42,411 nucleotides of DNA from Mesorhizobium sp. (GTDB taxonomy: Bacteria > Pseudomonadota > Alphaproteobacteria > Rhizobiales > Rhizobiaceae), in NCBI GenBank assembly GCA_004963905.1, contig SUGL01000048.1:1-42411 (forward strand), written 5' to 3'. The notes under the pieces are model-generated. The model made no database searches. It was given only the letters and a program-made list of their open reading frames with translations, and had not been told where the DNA came from. The translations under genes were made by a program, and so were the position numbers. The stretch's first letter is position 1. Each line of letters opens with the position of its first letter. Of this stretch, positions 32,743 through 42,408 are shown one piece after another.

Positions 32743-32772
32743 GCAAAAAAGCCCGGCTTCGCGCCGGGCTTC
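32743..32772 (-). terminator. Rho-independent terminator of dnaK
   Basis: On the minus strand GCCCGGC (32769-32763) pairs with GCCGGGC (32757-32751) around a short GCGAA loop, followed by TTTTTT and GC. It lies between dnaK and dnaJ and should end the dnaK message. Confidence 0.85.
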
Positions 32773-32872
32773 CTACAGCGCCGCGCGTCCTCTTGGACGC
32801 GCAAAGGACGCTGTAGCACTTAAGTTGGCGCATGATCCCCCAAAATCGGTCCCGATTTTGGGGGCCATGCGC
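32773..32872. repeat. Two palindromes in the dnaK 3' region
   Basis: The first (32773-32816) has CTACAGCG and CGCTGTAG ends and inner GCGCGTCC with GGACGCGC. The second (32828-32872) has GCGCATG and CATGCGC ends and a perfect 13-bp inner stem, CCCCCAAAATCGG with CCGATTTTGGGGG. Both would form strong hairpins in the dnaK 3' untranslated region just before the terminator. This region, 32576-32892, contains no gene. Confidence 0.85.
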
Positions 32873-32892
32873 ATTATTCGCCGTCGGCCGGC

Positions 32893-34809
<1,917 letters not shown>

Positions 34810-34927
34810 TGTTCTAGTCTCTCCGCTAAGCAGGCTCTCAGGACCCTGATAAGGCGTTCCGACGAAAGCCCCTGTTCACAAGAAATTCCGCCACGGTCCC
34901 CGGTTTTTCAAGGCCGGACGGCTGGCG

Positions 34928-34959
34928 CGTATATAAGAACAGGCGGCACGGGGCGCAAG
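34928..34959 (-). promoter_or_regulatory. Heat-shock (RpoH) promoter of dnaK
   Basis: On the minus strand a -35 CTTG (34959-34956) and a -10 CTTATATACG (34937-34928) are separated by 18 bases. This fits the alphaproteobacterial heat-shock consensus CTTG, N17-18, CYTATNTNNG at every defined base. Transcription would begin near 34921, giving an untranslated leader of about 110 bases to the dnaK ATG. Confidence 0.85.
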
Positions 34960-35291
34960 CATCCTGCGCAAGGTGTCTGCTGGACGGCAGGGGCTCGGGA
35001 GCCGGACCGGCCCGCCATATGCCGGGGTTGATCGGATTTGCCCTATCTCATTGTCCAGAGAGGTTTTTTCCGAACGGGGCATCATCATCGATGCGCCAGT
35101 TGCATGCCGGGCGGGGCAAGCCTTTGCCCTGGGGGCGTGACTTTGGGTCGCGAATAAGTCTGAAAACATCTTTGCCGCCATGTGCCGGCAATCCGCCGGC
35201 GGAGAAGATGGAACGCTTGGCAATCGAGGCATGCGGGACTACGAATAAGGCAAGATGCGGCTGATCGCCGGCACGAGCGCCGGCTTGGGTC
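34960..35291. other. Gene-poor stretch upstream of the L,D-transpeptidase gene
   Basis: These 332 bases between the divergent dnaK promoter and the L,D-transpeptidase gene hold no gene I can support. A plus-strand reading frame at 35019-35264 of 81 codons has no recognisable motif. A promoter for the L,D-transpeptidase gene is expected here, but no clear -35/-10 was assigned. Confidence 0.4.
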
Positions 35292-35912
35292 ATGCGCGCG
35301 AAATCGATCCTGATCGGGGTACTTGCCGGGATGCTCGCAGTCTCCGGCTGCACCGCCGGCGGCGCATTGCAGACTTCTCCTCTGGCCTATGGCGGCCTCA
35401 CCGACGCCGGTTTCCGCATTCCGCCGGTTCCGATCTACAAGGTCGACCAAAAATTCCATCGCCAGACGGTACCTTATCCGACCGACGAGGCGCCCGGCAC
35501 CATCATTGTCGATACAGGAGCGAAGTTCCTCTACTACGTGTTGGGAGATGGCCAGGCGATGCGCTACGGCATCGGCGTCGGCAAGGCGGGCTTCGAGTGG
35601 CATGGCACTGCCCGCGTCACGAGAAAGCGCGAATGGCCGGATTGGAGCGCGCCGTCGGCGATGATCGTGCGCGAGCGCAACCGGGGCCACGTCATACCGG
35701 CCGGTATGGAAGGCGGACTCATGAACCCGCTCGGCGCGCGGGCGCTCTATCTCTATAACGAGAAAGGCGACACCGGATATCGCCTGCACGGCAGTCCCGA
35801 ATGGTGGTCGATCGGCAAAGCCGTGTCGGCGGGCTGCATTCGCCTCATGAACCAGGACATCATCGATCTCTATGACCGCGCCCCAATTGGCACCAAGGTC
35901 ATCGTCATATAG
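35292..35912 (+). CDS. L,D-transpeptidase (YkuD) lipoprotein
   Basis: A 206-residue secreted lipoprotein of the YkuD/L,D-transpeptidase family. The N-terminal MRAKSILIGVLAGMLAVSGC ends in a lipobox with Cys20, so it should be anchored in the cell envelope. The catalytic signature is HGSPEWWSIGKAVSAGCIRL, with His166 and the nucleophile Cys182. Such enzymes make 3-3 crosslinks in peptidoglycan or attach outer-membrane proteins to it; rhizobia carry many paralogues for polar growth. It starts with the ATG at 35292. It faces the inositol-phosphatase-family gene convergently, with 52 bases between. Confidence 0.9.
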   Translation: MRAKSILIGVLAGMLAVSGCTAGGALQTSPLAYGGLTDAGFRIPPVPIYKVDQKFHRQTVPYPTDEAPGTIIVDTGAKFLYYVLGDGQAMRYGIGVGKAGFEWHGTARVTRKREWPDWSAPSAMIVRERNRGHVIPAGMEGGLMNPLGARALYLYNEKGDTGYRLHGSPEWWSIGKAVSAGCIRLMNQDIIDLYDRAPIGTKVIVI

Positions 35913-35964
35913 ACGCCACGTTGCCGTCCACCCCACGGCCCCCCAACACCGTTGTGCGAGAGGA

Positions 35965-36759
35965 TTAGCTTCGGAACGCTTCCGTGCAAAGTGCACGAAG
36001 CTTCGGGAAGATATTGCTTCCGCCGGCGATCACTTGCGTCCCCTGGTCGATGACGGTCTTCGGGTCGGGTTTGAGAACGGTGCCGCCCGCCTCTTCGACC
36101 AGAAGCATGCCGGCCAGGCAGTCCCAGGCATTCATGTGCTCCTCGACATAGCCGAGCAGCCGGCCGGCCGCGGCGTAGGCGAGCATCAGCGCGCCGGAAG
36201 CATTTCTGAAGAAGATACCGCCTTCTGCCATGATCAGGCTGATCAGCACCGCGACGTGCTCCGTGGCGGCCCGGTTTGAGAGCCCGGTTCCGACCGAGCC
36301 CTCGGAAAGCGACCTGGCACCGCTCGCCTTGATCGGCTTGCCGTTGACGAAAGCGCCGCCGCCAAGGCGGCCGTGGAAGGTCTCGCCGGTCGAGGCCTCG
36401 TGGATGACGCCGACGACGGTCTCGCCGTCCCTGGCGCAGGCGATCACCACGCACCAGGCGGGAATGCCGCGCACGAAATTGGCGGTGCCGTCGATCGGGT
36501 CGATCACCCAGACATGGCCGGTCTCGCCGGCCGCCGGCGCGTGCTCCTCGCCAACGATGCCGTCGCCCGGATAGGCTTCCGCGATCGCCGCGCGGACGAA
36601 AAGCTCCACCTCGCGGTCGGCGTCCGAGACAAGATCCTGATGGCCCTTGCTTTCGATGGTGAGGTTTTCGAGGTCGCGAAAATATTTCAGCCCCAACTCG
36701 CCGGCGCGCCGCGCGAGGTCGATGGCGAACTGCATGCGCTGGTCGAGGTCGTCGGTCAC
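35965..36759 (-). CDS. Inositol-monophosphatase-family phosphatase
   Basis: A 264-residue metal-dependent phosphatase of the inositol monophosphatase/CysQ/FBPase group. The metal-binding glutamates are in GEEHAPAAG, the DPIDGT motif is in VIDPIDGTANFVRGIP, and the second WD motif is in MNAWDCLAGMLLVEEAGG. Substrate may be inositol phosphate, histidinol phosphate (HisN type) or 3'-phosphoadenosine phosphate; sequence alone does not decide, although the compact form and NFVRG loop fit inositol- or histidinol-phosphatase best. Start choice is GTG at 36759 (VTDDLDQRMQF); ATG at 36735 would remove eight residues, and the frame open to 36933 is not preferred. A B-family palindrome lies upstream. 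Confidence 0.85.
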   Translation of the reverse strand: MTDDLDQRMQFAIDLARRAGELGLKYFRDLENLTIESKGHQDLVSDADREVELFVRAAIAEAYPGDGIVGEEHAPAAGETGHVWVIDPIDGTANFVRGIPAWCVVIACARDGETVVGVIHEASTGETFHGRLGGGAFVNGKPIKASGARSLSEGSVGTGLSNRAATEHVAVLISLIMAEGGIFFRNASGALMLAYAAAGRLLGYVEEHMNAWDCLAGMLLVEEAGGTVLKPDPKTVIDQGTQVIAGGSNIFPKLRALCTEAFRS

Positions 36760-36798
36760 GGGAAAGGCTCGCGCTTGAGGAAGGGGTCTGCCCTTAAA

Positions 36799-36842
36799 GC
36801 AATTCCAGAAAAAGTGTGAAACGGTTTTCCGTCCGGAATTGC
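36799..36842. repeat. Diverged B-family palindrome
   Basis: GCAATTCC (36799-36806) faces GGAATTGC (36835-36842) around AAAAAGTGTGAAACGGTTTTCC. The centre shares the AGTGTGAA-CGGTTTT core of the repeats at 31329-31433 and 42360-42408, although the outer arms differ. It lies between the flavin oxidoreductase and phosphatase genes. Confidence 0.75.
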
Positions 36843-36895
36843 GTAGAAACAAATAGCTGGCAGACGAGTATGTCAGACAAAAGCCATCGGGCCGG

Positions 36896-37894
36896 TCAGG
36901 CAGCTTGCGACATCGACTTGTGGACGTCGGCAAGAATCTCGAAGGAGCGCACTCGCGCCGCGTGGTCGAACATCTGCGCCGTCACCATCAATTCGTCGGC
37001 GCCGGTGCGGCGCACGAAGGCGTCGATGCCCTGGCGAACCGTTTCCGGCGAGCCGACGACGGCGCAGGACAGCGCCTGGGCAAGCATGGTCCTGGCGACC
37101 GGATCGAGGTCGCGGTCATAGTTCTCGACCGGCGGCGGCAATTGGCCGGGCCGGCCGCTGCGCAGATTGACGAAGGCCTGCTGCAGGGAGGTGAACAAGA
37201 GCTTCGCCTCGGCGTCGGTGGGCGCCGCAAAGACATTGAGGCCGAGCACGACATAGGGCTTGTCGAGCTGGGCCGACGGCTGGAAGCGCGTGCGGTAGAC
37301 CTCCAGCGCGTGGTCGAGCTCGGCCGGCGCGAAATGCGAGGCGAAGGCATAGGGCAGGCCAAGCAGTGCCGCGAGCTGCGCGCCGTAGAGGCTGGAGCCC
37401 AGGATCCAGACCGGCACGTCCTGGCCTTCGCCCGGCACCGCGCGGATGCGCTGCCCTTCCTCGGCCGGCTGGAAATAGCCCATCAGCTCGACCACGTCCT
37501 GTGGGAAGTTGTCGCTCGCCTCCAGATTGCGGCGCAGCGCCCGCGCCGTCATCATGTCGGTGCCCGGCGCGCGGCCGAGGCCGAGATCGATGCGGCCGGG
37601 GAAAAGCGCTGCCAGCGTGCCGAATTGCTCGGCGATCACCAGCGGCGCATGGTTGGGCAGCATGATGCCGCCGGCGCCGACGCGAATGGTCTTCGTGCCG
37701 CCCGCCACATGGGCGATGACGACGGAAGTCGCAGCACTGGCGATGCCCGGCATGTTGTGGTGCTCGGCGAGCCAATAGCGCTTGTAGCCCAGCCGCTCGG
37801 CGTGGCGGGCAAGGTCGAGCGAATTGGCGAGCGACCGCGAGGCATTGCTGCCTTGGGTGATCGGAGACAGGTCGAGAACCGAAAGGGCCGTCAT
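36896..37894 (-). CDS. Luciferase-like (LLM) flavin-dependent oxidoreductase
   Basis: A 332-residue TIM-barrel luciferase-like monooxygenase of the YhbW/MsnO8-type group. Family features include YWLAEHHNMPGIASAAT, IRVGAGGIMLPNHAPLVIAEQF, DLGLGRAPGTD and WILGSSLYGAQLAA. It probably uses reduced FMN or F420-independent flavin chemistry to oxidise a small molecule not identifiable here. The start at 37894 (MTALSVLDLSPI) has GGAGAC upstream that overlaps the end of the NAT gene, so translation is likely coupled to the NAT gene three bases upstream. A related but different LLM gene lies at 40058-41110. Confidence 0.92.
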   Translation of the reverse strand: MTALSVLDLSPITQGSNASRSLANSLDLARHAERLGYKRYWLAEHHNMPGIASAATSVVIAHVAGGTKTIRVGAGGIMLPNHAPLVIAEQFGTLAALFPGRIDLGLGRAPGTDMMTARALRRNLEASDNFPQDVVELMGYFQPAEEGQRIRAVPGEGQDVPVWILGSSLYGAQLAALLGLPYAFASHFAPAELDHALEVYRTRFQPSAQLDKPYVVLGLNVFAAPTDAEAKLLFTSLQQAFVNLRSGRPGQLPPPVENYDRDLDPVARTMLAQALSCAVVGSPETVRQGIDAFVRRTGADELMVTAQMFDHAARVRSFEILADVHKSMSQAA

Positions 37895-37897
37895 TGA

Positions 37898-38719
37898 TCA
37901 GGTCTCCACGATGTTCTTCTGCCGCAGCCTCGCCTCGAAGGCGGCGCGGTCGGGAATGACGACGGCGAGCTGGCTCTCCAGCACGTCGGCGAGCTCGGCC
38001 GACGACGCGATCTCCCGCTGCTCGGTGCGGCCGCCGAGATGATGGGTCGACAGCCGGTTGTTGCGCAGCGCGTAGCGCCGGTCGGGCAAAGCGCGCGCCG
38101 CGACCAGGGTCGACAGGAAATGCGAGCTCGGATGCGTCGACAGGAAATGGCTGCTCACCTGATAATCGACTTCGTAGGCCCGCTGCATGTCGAAGCGATA
38201 GAGCGTGCGCCAACTGCCGCTGACATTGGCCTGCAGGCGAAAATGATCGCCGGTTTCGACGATGCGGAAGACCTCGTGCGGCGTCTGCTGTTCCAGGTCC
38301 GGCTCGAGCAGCAGCGGCGCCGTCAGCGTCAGGCCGCCGAAGCCGACATCGGCGATATGGGTTCTTCCATCGAGCTCGATCCGCAGCAGCATATGGCTGC
38401 GCGCCGTGACGGCGTCGTCCGGCTGGCCCCACAGCACGCGCGCGGCGAGCCCGCTGACGGTGAAGCCCAGCTCTCCGAGCGCATGCATGAAGATCAGATT
38501 GTGCTCGAAGCAGTAGCCGCCGCGGCCTTGGTTGAAAACCTTGTCCTGCAGCGAAGCCGGATCGAGCCCGACGGAAACGCCCATCAGCGCATCGATATTC
38601 TCGAAGGGGATCGCCCGCGGATGAGCCGAATGCAGCGAGCGCAGCGTGGCGAGCGAGCTGTCGGTCGGCCCGCTATAGCCGATGCGGGCGAAATAGGCGT
38701 CGAGATCAAAGTCGCTCAT
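37898..38719 (-). CDS. Arylamine N-acetyltransferase
   Basis: A 273-residue NAT-family enzyme, which transfers acetyl from acetyl-CoA to arylamines or hydrazines. The catalytic triad is visible: Cys in GRGGYCFEHN, His in ARSHMLLRIEL and Asp in IADVGFGGLT. The AIPFENIDALMG segment near the N-terminus is also typical. The chosen start MSDFDLDAY at 38719 matches the family. An alternative ATG at 38809 overlaps the stop of the upstream permease gene by one base and would add 30 residues; that coupling signal makes it possible, but the extra sequence is low-complexity. It is followed by the LLM gene three bases later, likely one operon. Confidence 0.9.
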   Translation of the reverse strand: MSDFDLDAYFARIGYSGPTDSSLATLRSLHSAHPRAIPFENIDALMGVSVGLDPASLQDKVFNQGRGGYCFEHNLIFMHALGELGFTVSGLAARVLWGQPDDAVTARSHMLLRIELDGRTHIADVGFGGLTLTAPLLLEPDLEQQTPHEVFRIVETGDHFRLQANVSGSWRTLYRFDMQRAYEVDYQVSSHFLSTHPSSHFLSTLVAARALPDRRYALRNNRLSTHHLGGRTEQREIASSAELADVLESQLAVVIPDRAAFEARLRQKNIVET

Positions 38720-38808
38720 CAACACGGGGTCCGGCTTGACCGGTCCGATATAGGCACTCCCCGCCGCTGCCGCAAACGATGGCAGGGTCTCGACATTGGG
38801 CCAGGGCA

Positions 38809-39978
38809 TCACGCCCCGGACTTGTGGTTGTTCTCGCTCGGTTCGTCGTCGATGAGGATGGTCTGCTGAGCCGCCAGGAAGTTGCCGACATGGCTGAGCC
38901 CGTCGAAATGGTCGCAGAACACCTTGACGACCACCAGGAGCGGCACCGCCATCAGCGCGCCGACGAAACCCCATAGCCATGACCAGAAGGCGATGGCGAT
39001 GAAGATCGCCACGGCGTTGAGCTCGAGCCGCCGGCCGACCACCGTCGGCGTCACGAACTGGCCTTCGACGACGTCACACAACAGCACGAAGGCGGGCGCC
39101 AGCAGCGCATAGGAGATAGTGTCGAAGCTGATCAGCGCGATGACCGTCACCAGGAGGATGGTGATCAGCGCGCCGACATAGGGCAGGAAATTGAGGAGCG
39201 CCGCGGCCGCGCCCCAGACCAGCGGGTTCGGCATGCCGAGCCCCCACAGGCCAAGCCCGATCACCGTGCCGAGGCCGGCATTGATGACCGCGACGGTGAG
39301 CAGGTAGTGCGAGATCTCGCGCTCGACGTCATAGACGACGCGCAGCGCACGCTTCTTCTGGCTGAGGCTGGCGAAGGATTGGACGATCTTCTCGTAGAAC
39401 AAGGTGCCTGAGGCGAGCAGGAACAGCGACAGCACGAAGACGATGGTGATCGAGGTGCCGGCCCCCAGAATGTTGCCGGCTGCCGTGGGCAGGATGCCGG
39501 ACGACGCCACCGCGACCTTCTGCACGCCCGGTTCCTGCGCTGTCTCTGTGAGCGCCTCCAGCTGGCGCGAGATATCCATCATCCGTTCGAGCGGGCGCTT
39601 GAACGGCGCCAGCCGCTCGGTGAGTTGCTGGCCGATCGACGAGGTGTTGTTGATGAGGTCGATGACCGGGCCGCTGAGCAGATAGCCGGCACTGGCGACG
39701 AAAAAGACCGAGAGCAACACCAGGAGGGTCGCGGAGAGCACGTCGGGAATACCGTGCTTGCGCAGGAAACGCACGATCGGGGTCAGCGTCAGCGCCAGCA
39801 GGAAGGCGAGGATCACCGGCATGAAGAAAGCGCGCGCAAAATAGAGCGCGAATACCGTCAGCAGAACGAAGATGCCGATCAGCAGCGATCGCATCAGCCG
39901 CAGTTCGGCGCGGGCGCCGGCGCGCGAATCCGGGCTTTCGGCAACGCTCGCGCCCGAAGCGGTCGTTTCGGCCTTCAT
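38809..39978 (-). CDS. AI-2E/UPF0118 family permease
   Basis: A 389-residue polytopic inner-membrane protein of the AI-2E family (TqsA/YdiK-like; UPF0118). Hydrophobic segments include residues about 28-70, 80-105, 170-200, 240-275, 280-320 and 345-375, fitting the seven or eight helices of the family. The central soluble segment (residues about 110-170) is charged. Family members have been linked to AI-2 export or Na+/H+ exchange, so the substrate here is not fixed. Start at 39978 (MKAETTASG) follows GAGGGGAA; a frame open to 40023 is not preferred. It is 79 bases downstream of an LLM oxidoreductase gene, and the NAT start may overlap its stop. Confidence 0.9.
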   Translation of the reverse strand: MKAETTASGASVAESPDSRAGARAELRLMRSLLIGIFVLLTVFALYFARAFFMPVILAFLLALTLTPIVRFLRKHGIPDVLSATLLVLLSVFFVASAGYLLSGPVIDLINNTSSIGQQLTERLAPFKRPLERMMDISRQLEALTETAQEPGVQKVAVASSGILPTAAGNILGAGTSITIVFVLSLFLLASGTLFYEKIVQSFASLSQKKRALRVVYDVEREISHYLLTVAVINAGLGTVIGLGLWGLGMPNPLVWGAAAALLNFLPYVGALITILLVTVIALISFDTISYALLAPAFVLLCDVVEGQFVTPTVVGRRLELNAVAIFIAIAFWSWLWGFVGALMAVPLLVVVKVFCDHFDGLSHVGNFLAAQQTILIDDEPSENNHKSGA

Positions 39979-40057
39979 AGGTTCCCCTCGCGATCGTCGA
40001 AGGAAACGTGCGCGCCGCGCCAAGGTTCCGTTAGCCGGCGGTGAGGAACTGGCCCCT

Positions 40058-41110
40058 TTAGGCGGCCGGCGCCGGCGCGGCCTTCGCCGTTTCCTTGCGC
40101 ACGATCGGCGCCACCCTGGTGCCGTAAAGCTCGATCGCCTTCATGATCTTGGCGTGCGGCATGATGCCGATCGCCATCTGCAGCAGGAAGCGGTCGTTGC
40201 CGAAGAGCTTGTGCTGGGCGACGATCTTTTCCGCCACCTCTTCGGGATTGCCGACGAACAAGGCACCGCCTGGGCCTCGCGACTGATCGAAATGCGCCCG
40301 CGACGTCGGCCCCCAGCCGCGCTCGCGGCCGATGCGGTTCATCACCTCGGCTTGCGGGCCGTAGAAATCGTCCGCTGCCTTGTCGGTCGTCTCGGCGATG
40401 AAGCCATGCACGTTGAGGCTGGTGGCAAGCGTGGCGGGATCGTTGCCGGCGCGCCTTGCCGCCTCGCGATAGATCTCGAACAGCGGCGCGAAGCGGGCCG
40501 GCTCGCCGCCGATGATGGCAAGCGCGAGCGGCAGGCCGAGCGCGCCAGCGCGAGCGGCGGACTGCGGCGTTCCGCCGATGGCGATCCAGATCGGCAGCTT
40601 GTCCTGGAAAGGCCGTGGATAGACGCCGCGGCCGTTGATCGGCGCGCGCAAGCGTCCTTGCCATGTCACCTTCACCTGGTCGCGGATGGCTAAAAGCAGG
40701 TCGAGCTTCTCGGCGAAGAGCTCGTCATAATCCTCCAGATTGTAGCCGAACAGCGGGAAGGATTCGATGAAGGAGCCGCGCCCGGCCATGATCTCTGCTC
40801 GGCCGCCGGACAGGAGGTCGAGCGTCGCGAACTGCTGGAAGACCCGTACCGGATCGTCGGAGGAAAGCACGGTGACCGCGCTGGTGAGCTTGATGCGCTT
40901 CGTCCGCTCCGCTGCCGCCGCAAGGGCAACGACCGGCGCCGATGCCGCATAGTCGGGACGATGATGCTCGCCCAGGCCGAACACGTCGAGACCGACCTGG
41001 TCGGCCAGCTCGATCTCCTCGATCAGGTTGCGCAGCCGTTCGTGCGGGCCGATGGCGCCGGGGCCCGGTTCCGGGCTGACATCCGCGAAAGTGTAGAGGC
41101 CGAGTTCCAT
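40058..41110 (-). CDS. LLM-class flavin-dependent oxidoreductase
   Basis: A 350-residue luciferase-like monooxygenase. It starts MELGLYTFADVSPEPGP and shows IELADQVGLDVFGLGEHHRPDY, VTVLSSDDPVRVFQQFATLDLLS, AEIMAGRGSFIESFPLFGYN and WIAIGGTPQSA. This subgroup is distinct from the one at 36896-37894 and is often annotated as a general LLM oxidoreductase in Rhizobiales; substrate unknown. The alanine-proline C-terminus (KAAPAPAA) is likely unstructured. It is upstream of the AI-2E-family permease gene on the same strand with 79 bases between. The upstream 227 bases, 41111-41337, hold nothing I can assign. Confidence 0.92.
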   Translation of the reverse strand: MELGLYTFADVSPEPGPGAIGPHERLRNLIEEIELADQVGLDVFGLGEHHRPDYAASAPVVALAAAAERTKRIKLTSAVTVLSSDDPVRVFQQFATLDLLSGGRAEIMAGRGSFIESFPLFGYNLEDYDELFAEKLDLLLAIRDQVKVTWQGRLRAPINGRGVYPRPFQDKLPIWIAIGGTPQSAARAGALGLPLALAIIGGEPARFAPLFEIYREAARRAGNDPATLATSLNVHGFIAETTDKAADDFYGPQAEVMNRIGRERGWGPTSRAHFDQSRGPGGALFVGNPEEVAEKIVAQHKLFGNDRFLLQMAIGIMPHAKIMKAIELYGTRVAPIVRKETAKAAPAPAA

Positions 41111-41337
41111 TTCGAATGCATCCCGATGCGCGGTTTGAGCGTTGATTGTCGGCGCTAGAGGTAGCGGTCGGCCTTGCTGTTCGCCAGTGGCGCGATTTGT
41201 GAACAGTGCATCGCGCGGCCTTGACGTATCCCGGCGGCAACAGCGCAGATTTTCATGGCTGGCATACCGTTTTGGCGCTTGAACTCATCGCTTTCGCGCG
41301 TATGTAAGCGTCGCGAATTGACTGCAGGGAAGTGGAC

Positions 41338-41766
41338 TTGGCTATCTACAGAGAAAAAGACATATTCGAGCGGCGCAACGCCGCGAACGAGGCAAAGAAG
41401 GCGCTCCTCGCGCGCTTCAAGGCAAAGCCGGCGGCGGATGATCCAGCGGTTTTGGCGCGCCAGGCGGAACGTAAGGCGATCCTCGAGGCCCGCACGATCC
41501 GCGAGGCCGAGAAGGCCAGGCTGAAGCAGGAAAAGCTGGCGCGCGAAGCGGCCGAGAAGGCCGAGCGCGAGGCAGCGGCAGAGGCTGCTCGTATTGCTGC
41601 CGAACAGGCGGCGGCGGCCGAGGCCAAGATCCGCGAGGCCGAGGAGACCGAGCGCATCGCCCGCCTGCTTGCCGAAGAGGCCGAGCGCAAGGCCAAGCGC
41701 GACGCACGCTACGCCGCCCGCAAGGCGCGTGTCGGCCGCACGCCTCCGGGCTTCTCCGCCCGCTAA
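41338..41766 (+). CDS. Small alanine/lysine/glutamate-rich coiled-coil protein (DUF6481-like)
   Basis: A 142-residue, highly charged protein with long uninterrupted helix-forming runs of Ala, Glu, Lys and Arg from about residue 15 to 130. It resembles the DUF6481 group common in alphaproteobacteria, with YREKDIFERRNAANEAKKA at the start. No membrane segment or catalytic motif is present. Translation most likely begins at TTG 41338, where AGGGA lies seven bases upstream; a GTG at 41332 would add two residues but is too close to that site. Function unknown; composition-driven similarity to other coiled coils should not be read as homology. Confidence 0.72.
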   Translation: MAIYREKDIFERRNAANEAKKALLARFKAKPAADDPAVLARQAERKAILEARTIREAEKARLKQEKLAREAAEKAEREAAAEAARIAAEQAAAAEAKIREAEETERIARLLAEEAERKAKRDARYAARKARVGRTPPGFSAR

Positions 41767-41804
41767 GGCCTCTGCGCCCGCTGATATAGTTTCGTTCGAA
41801 GATG

Positions 41805-41833
41805 CTTCAGGGTCGCCATTGGCGGCCCTGAAG
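41805..41833. terminator. Bidirectional hairpin between convergent genes
   Basis: CTTCAGGG-T-CGCC and GGCG-G-CCCTGAAG form a 13-bp stem with one G-T wobble and a three-base loop. It is placed between the convergent DUF6481-like and gdx genes. No strong T-tract follows on either strand. Confidence 0.5.
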
Positions 41834-41849
41834 GCGCTTGTTCTGACGG

Positions 41850-42164
41850 TCAGGCGACGAGCTTCAGCCCGACGATGCCGCAAACGATCAGGCCGATGCA
41901 GGCAAGCCGCACCGCGGTTGCCGGCTCGCCGAGCAGCCAGATGCCGAGCAATGCCGTGCCCACGGTGCCGATGCCTGTCCACACCGCATAGGCGGTGCCC
42001 ACCGGCAATGTCTTCAGCGCCAGGCCGAGCAGGCCGAGACTGACGATCATCGAGACTATGGTGAGAAGGGTCGGCAGCGGCTTCGAAAAACCGTCGGTAT
42101 ATTTGAGGCCGATAGCCCAGCCGATCTCGAACAGGCCGGCGAAGAAGAGAAAAATCCAGGACAT
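41850..42164 (-). CDS. gdx: Guanidinium exporter Gdx (SugE-type SMR protein)
   Basis: A 104-residue small multidrug resistance protein with four transmembrane helices. The essential Glu13 is in FFAGLFEIGWAIGLKYTDGF, a sequence that matches the Gdx/SugE subgroup rather than the drug-exporting EmrE/QacE subgroup. Gdx proteins act as dual-topology dimers and exchange guanidinium for protons. Independent support comes from the two ACGA-loop hairpins upstream, which look like a guanidine-II riboswitch. ATG at 42164 is preceded by GGAGT. The gene is alone, convergent with the DUF6481-like gene. Confidence 0.92.
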   Translation of the reverse strand: MSWIFLFFAGLFEIGWAIGLKYTDGFSKPLPTLLTIVSMIVSLGLLGLALKTLPVGTAYAVWTGIGTVGTALLGIWLLGEPATAVRLACIGLIVCGIVGLKLVA

Positions 42165-42212
42165 CGCAAAGACTCCGTCATTCCAGCACCGGTCATCCGA
42201 TGCTTGGGGTGG

Positions 42213-42258
42213 CGGGTCGTCCCGGCCTATTTCTTCGGGGAAGCGAGGTCGTCCTCGC
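42213..42258 (-). promoter_or_regulatory. Guanidine-II (mini-ykkC) riboswitch candidate
   Basis: On the minus strand two hairpins carry ACGA loops. Hairpin 1 is GCGAGG-ACGA-CCTCGC (42258-42243), and hairpin 2 is CGGG-ACGA-CCCG (42224-42213), with an 18-base linker. Paired short stems with ACGR loops are the defining structure of the guanidine-II class, which in Proteobacteria commonly precedes sugE/gdx and urea or guanidine carboxylase genes. The gdx start lies 48 bases downstream. Confidence 0.85.
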
Positions 42259-42359
42259 CGCGTCGATGTAGGAAGGTCCTGCTCCCCAATCAACAAAACA
42301 CCGGCAGCACTCGGCATGCCGCCGGTTCAATTCCACATCGAGACGGATCAGCCGCGCTA

Positions 42360-42408
42360 ATGCATGTCGCCCAAAAGTGCGCAGCGGTTTTGGGAGAACG
42401 ACATGCAT
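42360..42408. repeat. B-family palindrome at the window end
   Basis: ATGCATGTCG (42360-42369) faces CGACATGCAT (42399-42408) around CCCAAAAGTGCGCAGCGGTTTTGGG-like sequence. It shares the inner CCCAAAAGTG and GCGGTTTTGGGA with the copies at 31329-31433 but has different outer arm bases that remain complementary to each other. Confidence 0.85.

Noticed and set aside
35019..35264. 81-codon frame upstream of the L,D-transpeptidase gene
   Set aside because: No motif, no good ribosome-binding site and a mixed composition; left as a gene-poor stretch.
38100..38160. Internal repeat SSHFLST in the N-acetyltransferase gene as a tandem duplication
   Set aside because: The segment resembles the ordinary STHPSSHF stretch of NAT proteins with one drifted neighbour; length is normal for the family.
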